Below, piece by piece: positions 1 to 6,480 of a stretch of 64,000 nt of DNA (positions are counted from its first letter, which is position 1; the number at the start of each line of letters is the position of its first letter). A model generated the notes under the pieces. It saw only the letters and a program-made list of their open reading frames with translations. It did not search any database and was not told the DNA's origin. Source of the stretch: Prochlorococcus sp. AG-347-G20 (GTDB lineage: Bacteria > Cyanobacteriota > Cyanobacteriia > PCC-6307 > Cyanobiaceae); contig QCBJ01000002.1 in the NCBI GenBank assembly GCA_003281645.1, positions 124,001-188,000 on the forward strand, read 5' to 3'. Both the position numbers and the translations under genes were made by a program.

Positions 1-23
1 AGTTAAGTATAAAAAAGTTGATT

Positions 24-341
24 ATGAAAAATTTTATACTAATAATAGTCTCTTTATCTTTCTTATCTTCTTGCAGTAATGACAAAGATTTTTTTCTCAC
101 TGAGGGGAACGCTTTGTTAAGTTGAGGAGGTAAATCTCGTATCATCGAAAATGATAAAGAAGAGATAATTAATACTGAAGTCAAGGATTTAAGAGATGGA
201 ATTGGTAAATACGTTGAATTTACAGTTGTTGAGACTGATAAAAAAGGAGGCAAATATAGGATTATTAATTGTTTCCCAAGTGAAGAACCACAAGATTCAA
301 TAATAAAAACTGTTAAAACAAATTATAAATTAAGTAATTAA
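24..341 (+). pseudogene. small lipoprotein gene interrupted by an in-frame TGA
   Basis: The reading frame opens with ATG at 24 and encodes a lipoprotein signal: a hydrophobic stretch ending in the lipobox LSSC, with the lipidated Cys at codon 17. Codon 34 (123-125) is TGA, but the same frame stays open for 71 further codons to TAA at 339-341. The downstream part is hydrophilic and reads like a real protein (IGKYVEFTVVETDKKGG). A single TGG-to-TGA change would explain it. No family is recognised. Alternatives are a 33-residue secreted lipopeptide, or a sequencing error. Confidence 0.6.
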
Positions 342-369
342 AAGTTATTTAAAAATAATTAGCTTACCT

Positions 370-1224
370 TTAAGCTGAGATTTTTGATGATTTGATAATT
401 TCCCATGCTTCTGGTGCGGTATCTGCATATTGGAAAAGATTTAAGTTTTCATCTGAAATTAATCCAAGATCAGCTAGATATTCGAAGTTAATTATCTTAT
501 TCCAATAATCTCTACCAAAAAGTATGATTGGGATTTTAGTTTTCATTCCTGTTTGACAAAGTGTCAATAGTTCAAATAATTCATCTAGTGTTCCAAAACC
601 TCCAGGGAAAAATACAGCAGCTACTGATCGCATGACAAAATGGATCTTTCTTAATGCAAAATAATTAAACTTAAAGCAAAGACCGGGAGTTATAAAAGCA
701 TTTGGGATTTGTTCATTAGGCAGACTGATATTTAACCCTATAGATTTACAATTTGCTTCAAATGCACCTCTATTAGCAGCTTCCATAATTCCTGGCCCCC
801 CACCTGTCACAATCACATGAGAATTACAGTTTTTATTTTGATTACTAATTGAAGCAAGTTTAGAAAACTCCCTTGCGGATTGATAGTAATGACTCATAAG
901 CAGCAAATTTTCTAATCTATTTAAATTTCGTTTTAAAAGTATTGATTTAGGATTTTTTTTAATTAACTCTTCTATATTTTCAAGTCTCTTTTTTATATTT
1001 GATTCTTCTGTAATGCTTGCGCCTCCAAAAATAATTATTGTTGAAAGAATTTTATTTTCTTCAAGGATTAAATCTGGTTTAGTAATTTCAAGAAGCATTC
1101 TGACCCCACGCATTTCATTTCGGCTAAGTAACCCAATATCCTCGTGAGCCAATTTATAAGTATCAGAATTAATAATTAAATTCAGGTTTTTTAAATTATT
1201 ACTAGGGTATATATGTTTTTTCAT
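370..1224 (-). CDS. LOG-family (TIGR00730-type) nucleotide phosphoribohydrolase
   Basis: This belongs to the LOG / lysine-decarboxylase-like Rossmann family, whose members typically release the base from nucleoside 5'-monophosphates (cytokinin-type or purine). The two diagnostic motifs are present: GGGPGIMEAANRGAF near residue 140 and PGGFGTLDELFE near residue 205. At about 284 residues it is longer than minimal LOG proteins because of an N-terminal extension of about 60 residues, as in many cyanobacterial homologues. I chose the ATG at 1224; the frame can extend to a TTG at 1233. The start lies 1 nt after the stop of the disrupted cupin-like gene upstream, suggesting translational coupling. 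The substrate cannot be deduced. Confidence 0.88.
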   Translation of the reverse strand: MKKHIYPSNNLKNLNLIINSDTYKLAHEDIGLLSRNEMRGVRMLLEITKPDLILEENKILSTIIIFGGASITEESNIKKRLENIEELIKKNPKSILLKRNLNRLENLLLMSHYYQSAREFSKLASISNQNKNCNSHVIVTGGGPGIMEAANRGAFEANCKSIGLNISLPNEQIPNAFITPGLCFKFNYFALRKIHFVMRSVAAVFFPGGFGTLDELFELLTLCQTGMKTKIPIILFGRDYWNKIINFEYLADLGLISDENLNLFQYADTAPEAWEIIKSSKISA

Positions 1225-1225
1225 T

Positions 1226-1743
1226 TCAAACAAGAGTTTTAACTTTTCTTTCTAGAGGATTAAGATAGACTCTTTTGATTTTGTTATTTTCGTAAATCCA
1301 ATAAACAGGCGGACTTTTTCTTGCCTTAATTAAATTAATTTTGTCTAACTTTTGAGGGGTAAATTCTTTAGAAGGATCAAAAAATTTATCTCTTTTGGGT
1401 TGGTTTAAAACAATACTACCTTCTTTCCCTGAGATAGATCTGTGATAAGTTCCTACAGGAATTTCTAATGTTCCATAGATCTATTTAAATAAATAACATG
1501 ATGAGGTTCATCCCAGGAAGGATTTATTAAAACAAATGTCCTTTCTCCTGTGATAACTAAATTGTGGTCAATTTGATGATTGTGAACGTAATATTGCTCA
1601 TCTTTTAAATCATCTGGAGGAGATATAGCTTCTCCAGAATGGATCACAACATCAGAACCATTAGAACTATCTATGCCTGCATCGAAGAATGTGACTTTTG
1701 GAGTCTCTCTAAAAATATTTATTGGGAAGAATCTTAATTCCAT
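1226..1743 (-). pseudogene. cupin-like protein, frameshifted
   Basis: The first part (1743 to about 1468) encodes about 90 residues with a cupin-like core (HNHQIDHNLVITGERTFVLI) and stops at TAG at 1465-1467. The next frame continues directly with GTLEIPVGTYHRSISGKEG and about 70 more residues to TGA at 1226-1228. Restoring one G in the GG run of ATGGAACATTAG near 1470 (to ATGGGAACATTAG) joins the halves into one protein of about 171 residues reading RSMGTLEIP. This indicates a one-base deletion. The HNH and THR/YHR elements resemble RmlC-like cupins, but no substrate can be assigned. Confidence 0.72.
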
Positions 1744-1822
1744 AGTGCTAACTCCCTTTTAGAAAATTTATAAATACTAATAAAAATTTATTTACTTTTA
1801 AAAACCAGCTATTTTTTGATTT

Positions 1823-1969
1823 TTAATTGCAAGAAACCAGGCAATCTTCTTGATTTGGATAATCTATACATTCTTTATTTAAAATTTCTTCTAAAAAATC
1901 TACTTTTTTAACATAATCAAGATCTTTTAATTTTTTGTTTAGAACCGTGAACTGAGTTTGTAGTTTCAT
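1823..1969 (-). CDS. 48-residue Cys-motif microprotein
   Basis: ATG at 1969 is preceded by a clear Shine-Dalgarno AGGAG about 7 nt upstream, and the frame closes at TAA 1823-1825. The protein is charged and helical, then ends in ECIDYPNQEDCLVSCN, with Cys spacing C-x8-C-x3-C. The same spacing recurs in the proteins at 2173-2325 and 18742-18900. It lies 15 nt behind the 33-residue membrane protein, so the two are probably cotranscribed. No known family; the cysteines could bind metal or form disulfides. Confidence 0.7.
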   Translation of the reverse strand: MKLQTQFTVLNKKLKDLDYVKKVDFLEEILNKECIDYPNQEDCLVSCN

Positions 1970-1984
1970 TTTCTATTCTCCTAA

Positions 1985-2086
1985 TTAATACTGTTTTTTG
2001 AATCCATTCCAAGTTTGAGAAAACCTTAATCCCAGATAAGAAATTAAAATTGTCCAAAATAAAATTTCTATACCTAAATTAGTCAT
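1985..2086 (-). CDS. 33-residue membrane microprotein
   Basis: ATG at 2086 has a strong Shine-Dalgarno (AAAGGAGG, 8 nt upstream). The product is essentially one hydrophobic helix (residues about 5-22, LGIEILFWTILISYLGL) followed by a basic tail ending KKQY. It heads a small unit with the Cys-motif gene downstream. No family recognised. The ribosome-binding site is the best evidence that it is a real gene. Confidence 0.68.
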   Translation of the reverse strand: MTNLGIEILFWTILISYLGLRFSQTWNGFKKQY

Positions 2087-2172
2087 TTGCTTGGCCTCCT
2101 TTCTATCTGATTATTCTTTAGTACGGGTATTATGTAAAAATCAAGCGTAAGAATACCTAAAAGTTAAAGATT

Positions 2173-2325
2173 TTAATCACAAAAAATCTTGCAATGGTTG
2201 TTACTCGGATTTTCTGTACATTCATTATTCCAATAAGCTTCAATTTTTTTGAGCTTATTATCAAATGAAAGGTGTTTTTTATCCAAATTAATTTCTTGGA
2301 TAGTAAATTTGTCATTTAGTGCCAT
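2173..2325 (-). CDS. 50-residue Cys-motif microprotein
   Basis: The open frame extends upstream to 2430, but the ATG at 2325 is preceded by AAAGGGG and begins a sensible protein (MALNDKFTIQEINLD). The C-terminus ECTENPSNNHCKIFCD has the same C-x8-C-x3-C spacing, the same Pro after the first Cys and the same terminal acidic/amide residue as the 48-residue protein at 1823-1969. The two are therefore probably paralogues. Function unknown. Confidence 0.68.
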   Translation of the reverse strand: MALNDKFTIQEINLDKKHLSFDNKLKKIEAYWNNECTENPSNNHCKIFCD

Positions 2326-2560
2326 AAGACTTACCCCTTTACTAGAACTATGTTCTAATTCATTTGAATAGTAAATTTCAAGTTTTATGTGTGCGGTTAG
2401 AGGAACAAAATTGTACGGATTAAGGATCAAAAAAAACTCAATTTATGAATAATTGCAAGGAAAATATCTTCAAAAAATTTATTCCAACTTTAAAAAAATT
2501 TGCATAAATTTTGTTAGAAATTTTATTCTCTTAATACCTTCTTAGGTCTGCTAGTATCTA

Positions 2561-2698
2561 TCATTCATCTAATCTATCTGCATATTCTCTTAAAATCTCA
2601 GCCATCTTTTGATGTGGAATTTCTTGTTGATATTCTCTACAAAAATCAAAAAATTTATCTAATAAATCTTTATTGGAAAAGATATAAAAATTAGCGTC
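2561..2698 (-). pseudogene. start-less small ORF at the end of a microprotein operon
   Basis: A 45-codon frame with convincing protein character (KDLLDKFFDFCREYQQEIPH, then KMAEILREYADRLDE) is open from just after a TGA at 2699-2701 to TGA at 2561-2563. It contains no ATG, GTG or TTG before the internal Met at about codon 32. It overlaps the end of the 31-residue gene upstream by 8 nt, where a coupled start would be expected. A lost start through a small indel, or a rare start codon, would explain this. No family recognised. Confidence 0.45.
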
Positions 2699-2786
2699 TC
2701 ATTTTAAAAGTAAAGTATGCAAACCCACCAAGCAATAAAAGACTCACGACCCCATAAGTAATCGCTATGCCGTAGATGTAAGTCAT
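2691..2786 (-). CDS. 31-residue membrane microprotein
   Basis: The product is almost entirely one transmembrane helix (GIAITYGVVSLLLLGGFAYF) with a basic C-terminus KMRR. Its ATG overlaps the TGA of the 46-residue gene upstream (ATGA, 4 nt), the usual sign of translational coupling. Its size and shape resemble the single-helix subunits of photosynthetic complexes, but it matches none of the Psb/Psa/Pet subunits I know. Confidence 0.62.
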   Translation of the reverse strand: MTYIYGIAITYGVVSLLLLGGFAYFTFKMRR

Positions 2787-2923
2787 TTATTTATAAAGAC
2801 ATAAGCAGAATATAAATAAACTAAGAAAACTCCAATAGCTATGGAACTTCCATAAATAAGAAAGTTCCAAAATCTATATAATTTAGGTTTTTTAAATTCC
2901 TTTTCTTCTTCTTTAGTAATCAT
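2783..2923 (-). CDS. 46-residue membrane microprotein
   Basis: It has a charged N-terminus (MITKEEEKEFKKPK), one hydrophobic helix at about residues 20-43, and a short tail. Its start overlaps the stop of the 38-residue gene upstream by ATGA, and its own stop overlaps the next start in the same way. It is the middle member of a chain of tiny genes running 3036 to 2561. Function unknown. Confidence 0.64.
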   Translation of the reverse strand: MITKEEEKEFKKPKLYRFWNFLIYGSSIAIGVFLVYLYSAYVFINK

Positions 2924-3036
2924 TTATTTTCTTTTTCTTTTCTGGCAGCATTACCTTTTGCTCTTAATACCAAAGTTATCGTAAGGGCAGCGCTTAATAT
3001 CACAGCATCAATTAATAGGTGCGGGGAAATATTCAT
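2920..3036 (-). CDS. 38-residue membrane microprotein
   Basis: First gene of the ATGA-linked chain. One helix (residues about 7-25, LLIDAVILSAALTITLVL) is followed by a basic tail (RAKGNAARKEKENK). No clear Shine-Dalgarno is visible upstream of the ATG at 3036. A terminator-like hairpin lies just upstream at 3097-3120, separating this unit from the disrupted gene at 3190-3346. Function unknown. Confidence 0.58.
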   Translation of the reverse strand: MNISPHLLIDAVILSAALTITLVLRAKGNAARKEKENK

Positions 3037-3096
3037 CAGCTGAAAAGAGAAATAAGAAGAGTCATTATCTTTTCAGCAATAAATCTATTAAACATT

Positions 3097-3120
3097 AAAA
3101 AAGAGGGGGTTCATCCCTCT
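3097..3120 (-). terminator. Rho-independent terminator
   Basis: On the minus strand an AGAGGG/CCCTCT stem with a 7-nt loop is followed by TTTTTT. It lies about 70 nt after the minus-strand gene at 3190-3346 and just before the microprotein chain starting at 3036. Confidence 0.65.
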
Positions 3121-3189
3121 AAGTTTAGATCGACTGTCAATCATAGTCTATTTTAGCTTTTAAGCTTCTCTAAAAAAACAGTATTTTAT

Positions 3190-3346
3190 TTAGCCAGAGC
3201 AAGAGAAGGCACCTGAAAGAATATTTTTAAAAATTGGTGCTTGACCCAAGGCATACAAAAAGAAAGTTGATGATGCGAGAGTAATAGCTATTTTAGAAGC
3301 CCTATTAACTTTCAAATTTGAGACTTTTTCAAATGCAGAGTTCATT
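3190..3346 (-). pseudogene. membrane microprotein gene with a +1 frameshift in a G run
   Basis: From ATG at 3346 the frame reads MNSAFEKVSNLKVNRGF and stops. Removing one G from the four-G run at about 3300-3303 continues it as RASKIAITLASSTFFLYALG and on to FSCSG, giving a coherent 51-residue protein with one membrane helix ending at TAA 3190. The second half has no start codon of its own. A one-base insertion, real or from sequencing, is the simplest reading. A terminator follows at 3097-3120. Confidence 0.6.
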
Positions 3347-3421
3347 TGTTCTTTAATTTATTGATCTAATAATAGCTGCAAAAATTAAATATTCAGCATC
3401 AATATTTACCAAAGAATAATT

Positions 3422-3625
3422 TTATTGCTCCTTTTTCTCAGCTTGCATTTTTACTAGATCAAATTCTTTTTTAGAAACTATTCTGATTTTGTATGCTGGA
3501 TATCTTGTCTTCCACCATTTATTGATCGAAATAGCTACTCCTTCTAAATTTTGGGTACAAATATTGACCCATATAGTTTTAGTTTCAATTTCTTTGTAGA
3601 ATTCCCAACTTGTAGGTGAAGCCAT
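3422..3625 (-). CDS. 67-residue protein of unknown function
   Basis: A soluble, basic small protein rich in Trp (WEFYKEIETKTIWVNICTQN, NKWWKTRYPAYKIRIVSKKE) with predicted beta-strand character. The frame begins at a TTG at 3637, but ATG at 3625 (MASPTSWEFY) is the more plausible start. No family recognised; it stands alone on the minus strand. Confidence 0.6.
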   Translation of the reverse strand: MASPTSWEFYKEIETKTIWVNICTQNLEGVAISINKWWKTRYPAYKIRIVSKKEFDLVKMQAEKKEQ

Positions 3626-3838
3626 TAAAAATCGCAAATGAAAAATTTCAATAAATTATGGGAAATGGTCCATAAGCTAAAACGTTTGTTTTTTTAATAA
3701 GAGGATTTAGTTGAAGATATAGAGTTTTCATTAAGTGGAAATAAAAACTTTAAACAAAAGATTTACATCACTTTCCCCTTCTAGGAAAGTATTACTTTAA
3801 TTTTATAACGAGTTTCAATTAAAAAATATCTCCGCAAA

Positions 3839-3864
3839 GAAGGGGCCAAAAATTGACCCCTCTT
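3839..3864 (-). terminator. possible terminator hairpin
   Basis: GGGG-c-CAA-aaa-TTG-a-CCCC forms a stable hairpin about 90 nt downstream of the stop of the minus-strand gene at 3951-4160. The following minus-strand bases (TTCTTTG) are only weakly U-rich, so termination is uncertain. Nothing else is seen between 3626 and 3950. Confidence 0.4.
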
Positions 3865-3950
3865 GGTGAAACTCTTCCAAAGAAACACCATTAAAATCTT
3901 ACTCTGAAAGTTGCAAAGTTAAACAAATTAACAAAATCAAGATTAACAAT

Positions 3951-4160
3951 TTATGCGGCCTTTTTAAAAGGGTTCATATTCCTTAAAAAGTTATTACTTT
4001 TGTGGGTACTCATTTTTCTATATCTTTGATTTATATCCAGGATATACTTTCTAGCTTTCTTATCACTTTCAATTTTCTTTTTTCGAAGACGTAAAGTCCT
4101 TAAATCTTCTATGGACATCAGGCCATCATCTTCATTGAAATTTAAATGATCAAATTGCAT
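3951..4160 (-). CDS. 69-residue basic protein of unknown function
   Basis: The N-terminus is acidic (MQFDHLNFNEDDGLMS); the remainder is strongly basic and helical (LRLRKKKIESDKKARKYILD) and ends NPFKKAA. The composition suggests a nucleic-acid- or membrane-surface-binding peptide, but no domain is recognised. The start at 4160 is the only ATG at the N-terminus. It is a single-gene unit with a possible terminator at 3839-3864. Confidence 0.6.
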   Translation of the reverse strand: MQFDHLNFNEDDGLMSIEDLRTLRLRKKKIESDKKARKYILDINQRYRKMSTHKSNNFLRNMNPFKKAA

Positions 4161-4406
4161 CAGTTTAAGAAATTAAGTTTCTTCTTTAAGTGCAAGATTA
4201 ACAACCTTATTTTTATTTGCAATAGAGATAATTAACCAACTTAATTCAAATTAGTTATTCAATTTTCAGAAAGCTATGAATTTAAGTATTAAAAACTTTC
4301 TAAAATCAAGAGAAACTTTTGATTGAATTAGATGTAACTTCTAAAGATACAAATGATTCTCCATAATGAGATTTGGCAGATCTTATCAGTAACCAGTAAA
4401 AGAAAT

Positions 4407-4620
4407 TTACTAAAGCTTTCTCCACGAGGATTTAGTAACTAATTTAAATAAACCTATCATTTTTGTAATAGCAATATACAAAATAAATTTATTGTGCAAT
4501 CAAGATATTTACATTATTAAAGCATAGTTGCATATTAATTAAGAAAAATTTGCACTCTCAGGCTTTAGGCAGCGGACTAAATCCTCGTGGAGCATTGGAC
4601 TTTAGCCCGCTCTATTTTTT
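4407..4620 (+). promoter_or_regulatory. candidate attenuator: two mutually exclusive hairpins
   Basis: Hairpin A (4407-4438) has the perfect 8-bp stem TTACTAAA/TTTAGTAA around a 16-nt loop. Hairpin B (4573-4611) pairs GCGGACTAAATCC with GGACTTTAGCCCGC and is followed by TCTATTTTTTT, so it resembles a plus-strand terminator. The 17 bases 4420-4436 (CTCCACGAGGATTTAGT) are the exact reverse complement of 4576-4592. That long-range pairing would break both local hairpins, which is the logic of an attenuator or riboswitch. The microprotein pair at 4773-5092 follows on the same strand. The alternative is two small RNAs sharing a segment in opposite orientation. Confidence 0.45.
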
Positions 4621-4772
4621 TAGCAAAAGAAAAATAGCACCGCAAGGTAACTAGATCTCCAATTATTATAATTAATTCTGAATAAGCCTTTATTGGTTAA
4701 TTGATAAAGAGTATCTGACCAAATGTCGGTGTTGTTTATTGTATAATATTATTACAAACACTAGTTATATCA

Positions 4773-4946
4773 ATGGATTCAGTATTTTTGCTCATTGATA
4801 TATTCATTCTTAAAATAATATTATTATTGATGCCTAAAGAAGGGTTAATTTTGAAAAAAATAATTAAATTTTTTAAATTACTTAAGAGAAGAATTGATAT
4901 TCTCAATGCAGAGGCTGAATTAAAATTTATATTGGAAAATGAATAA
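4773..4946 (+). CDS. 57-residue membrane microprotein
   Basis: It has a hydrophobic N-terminal helix (residues about 4-20, VFLLIDIFILKIILLLM), then a basic stretch (LKKIIKFFKLLKRR) and an acidic C-terminus (ILNAEAELKFILENE). Its TAA overlaps the ATG of the next gene (TAATG). A TATAAT hexamer lies about 30 nt upstream at 4742. The opposite strand also has an open frame, but this one has the coupled partner and better protein character. Function unknown. Confidence 0.5.
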   Translation: MDSVFLLIDIFILKIILLLMPKEGLILKKIIKFFKLLKRRIDILNAEAELKFILENE

Positions 4947-5092
4947 TGGGATTTCCACATTGCTCTATTTGTGTAGTTCTAGCATTTGTTTCAGTTTTAA
5001 TTGGAATTACTCGTAGTTGTTTGTTCTACATTCTTTTTAGGGAGTTTGTGAAAGCTGAATCTAATTTTAAATTGAAGTTTAGTTTCTATTAA
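4946..5092 (+). CDS. 48-residue membrane microprotein
   Basis: The start overlaps the previous stop by one base (TAATG). One hydrophobic helix with three Cys (HCSICVVLAFVSVLIG, then a Cys in SCLFYILF) is followed by a polar C-terminus (REFVKAESNFKLKFSFY). No family recognised. The overlap with 4773-4946 argues that both are translated from one mRNA. Confidence 0.5.
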   Translation: MGFPHCSICVVLAFVSVLIGITRSCLFYILFREFVKAESNFKLKFSFY

Positions 5093-5095
5093 TTG

Positions 5096-5124
5096 TTGAC
5101 ATCTAAGTATAAATACTTTATAAA
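5096..5124 (+). promoter_or_regulatory. consensus sigma-70 promoter
   Basis: TTGACA at 5096-5101, a 17-nt spacer and TATAAA at 5119-5124 make a nearly perfect housekeeping promoter. The expected start near 5131 begins inside GTAGTCAATACTAC, an inverted repeat. It drives whatever is encoded at 5131-5272. Confidence 0.65.
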
Positions 5125-5272
5125 TGGATTGTAGTCAATACTACAAAATCGTCCGATCTACCATCTGATAGACCGCAGTACGACTCAAGCCATAGGACGG
5201 GGACTTGAGCAAGTTCAGGAGCTGCATCATGGTAAACATGTATTTCAATGGAAAGTCATTCGTATATTGTAG
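5124..5272 (+). pseudogene. disrupted small ORF or small RNA behind a strong promoter
   Basis: ATG at 5124 reads only MDCSQYYKIVRSTI before TGA. A second frame across the same DNA reads YHLIDRRSTTQAIGRGLEQV and then QELHHGKHVFQWKVIRIL to TAG at 5270-5272, protein-like but without a start codon. One inserted base would join them. The consensus promoter (5096-5124) places its start after the ATG, however, so the transcript may instead be a small RNA; CTCAAG (5184-5189) can pair with CTTGAG (5204-5209). Local G+C is higher than its surroundings. Confidence 0.4.
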
Positions 5273-5523
5273 AAAACAAGAAGAAAAGTTGATAAAGCTT
5301 ACTTATAGAGGATCTATTTACTTGAAATAAGATTATTAATTTCTTTTTTTAAAAAGTTTGGATATTTATTACCGTTTTTGAACTAAGTATTTATTAATGC
5401 GTTATAAGAAAAACTTATTGTAGAGATATTTTTTACCTATTTAAAAATTTATATATTCGTATATTTAGTAACTAGAAATTAATTTTAAAATAACTAATTT
5501 GTAATTAGATTTTTAATAAGGTT

Positions 5524-5651
5524 ATGCAACCTATTTCTGAAGAACTTTACAAAAAAATAGTTGAGAGTTCTAAAAAATGAGTAAGTTACTAATTGCTTTA
5601 TTAGCATTAGATATAGGAGTTAGTCTGTCTAAAGTCTTTATTTTTACCTGA
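5524..5651 (+). CDS. two overlapping tiny ORFs (18 and 24 codons), doubtful
   Basis: ATG at 5524 encodes MQPISEELYKKIVESSKK and ends at TGA 5578-5580. A second ATG overlaps that stop (ATGA) and encodes MSKLLIALLALDIGVSLSKV plus four residues, ending at 5651. The hydrophobic second peptide and the coupling overlap are suggestive, but lengths are too short to be sure. Nothing else is seen between 5273 and 5726. Confidence 0.22.
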
Positions 5652-5726
5652 AAATCAAATTACTTAATAAAAGAAGCAATTGTTTTCTAAAAAAAGAAGT
5701 AGTAACGGGATATTTTTTTGATGTAT

Positions 5727-5816
5727 TTATTTTATAAAATAAAAAATTAAACCAATAAAAGAACTACCTACAAGAAGTAGCACCATTAAAAAAGATATTA
5801 ACTTTGCTAATCCCAT
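5727..5816 (-). CDS. 29-residue membrane microprotein
   Basis: One hydrophobic helix (LISFLMVLLLVGSSFIGLIF) ending YFIK. Its ATG at 5816 lies inside the last codons of the NTF2-like gene (10-nt overlap), so it would be translated by coupling. No family recognised; the overlap and composition are the only support. Confidence 0.42.
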   Translation of the reverse strand: MGLAKLISFLMVLLLVGSSFIGLIFYFIK

Positions 5817-6193
5817 AATGATAAATCAGAATTTCCTGTAGATCTTTGCATCCAGTGAATTTTCCAAACATTTTTTACTTTTTTAAAAATTGACGTAACT
5901 GTTGGTAAGTCATCATTAGCTTTCCCTTTATAAGTAAATTTTGAACCTAGTGTAAAAATGCACATTACTATATTTTCGCTTAAAAATTCGAATCGGTGAA
6001 TTTTAGTTATTTCTGCCTTTTCTTGAACTATATCACCAGTAATCATTTGTTCGAACTCTTTTGCATCTATAGGATTACCACTCGGTCTTATGAATAAAAA
6101 ATCTGGAGTTGCATTGTCAACAAAAAATGAGGCCATTTTTTTTGGATTGGCAAATTCATTTAATAATGAAATTATTGTTTCTTTATCATTCAT
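5807..6193 (-). CDS. NTF2-like (SnoaL/DUF4440-type) protein
   Basis: At 128 residues it has the length and pattern of the NTF2-like fold: an N-terminal helix (ETIISLLNEFANPKKMASFF), an acidic turn (FEQMITGDI), then long strands (ENIVMCIFTLGSKFTYKG) and a final WKIHWMQRSTG strand typical of SnoaL/DUF4440 domains. Such proteins are small enzymes or ligand binders; no catalytic residues can be assigned. A 29-codon membrane ORF overlaps its end. Start at ATG 6193. Confidence 0.65.
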   Translation of the reverse strand: MNDKETIISLLNEFANPKKMASFFVDNATPDFLFIRPSGNPIDAKEFEQMITGDIVQEKAEITKIHRFEFLSENIVMCIFTLGSKFTYKGKANDDLPTVTSIFKKVKNVWKIHWMQRSTGNSDLSLWD

Positions 6194-6314
6194 AAAAAAA
6201 GGGACATAACCCTTATAGTTTATATCTACTATTTAAAATGTACCAATCAAAATGGAATCATTCTAAAAAAAATTCGTTAGAATGTACGAAATAATTACAT
6301 TTTTAATGTAAATC

Positions 6315-6437
6315 ATGATCAATTCATTAAATAAATTATCGCCCGTTGGCAAAAAGATCAAAAAATATTTGCCTTTCTTTATTGGATTTAAATTACTTAC
6401 ATTTACTGGCCTTCTTACTTATTTAATGAATCGCTAA
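6315..6437 (+). CDS. 40-residue membrane microprotein
   Basis: A basic N-terminus (LSPVGKKIKKYL) precedes one hydrophobic helix (PFFIGFKLLTFTGLLTYLM) and the end NR. It stands alone between divergent neighbours. No family recognised. Confidence 0.5.
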   Translation: MINSLNKLSPVGKKIKKYLPFFIGFKLLTFTGLLTYLMNR

Positions 6438-6480
6438 TTGATGTAACCTTAATAATAAAGCTTAACTAAATTAAAATCTA

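Noticed and set aside
2443..2505. A 20-codon plus-strand ORF (MNNCKENIFKKF...)
   Set aside because: Too short, without a ribosome-binding site or partner gene; cannot be distinguished from chance in AT-rich spacer.
4736..4960. 74-codon minus-strand frame opposite the microprotein at 4773
   Set aside because: The plus-strand pair 4773/4946 has a TAATG coupling and better composition; this frame is most simply its antisense shadow.
5096..5272. Known cyanobacterial sRNAs (Yfr1, Yfr2 family, 6S) as the identity of this transcript or the one at 13638
   Set aside because: I do not see the core motifs I associate with Yfr1 (ACUCCUCACAC) or with the Yfr2 family (a GGAAACA loop), so no name is assigned.
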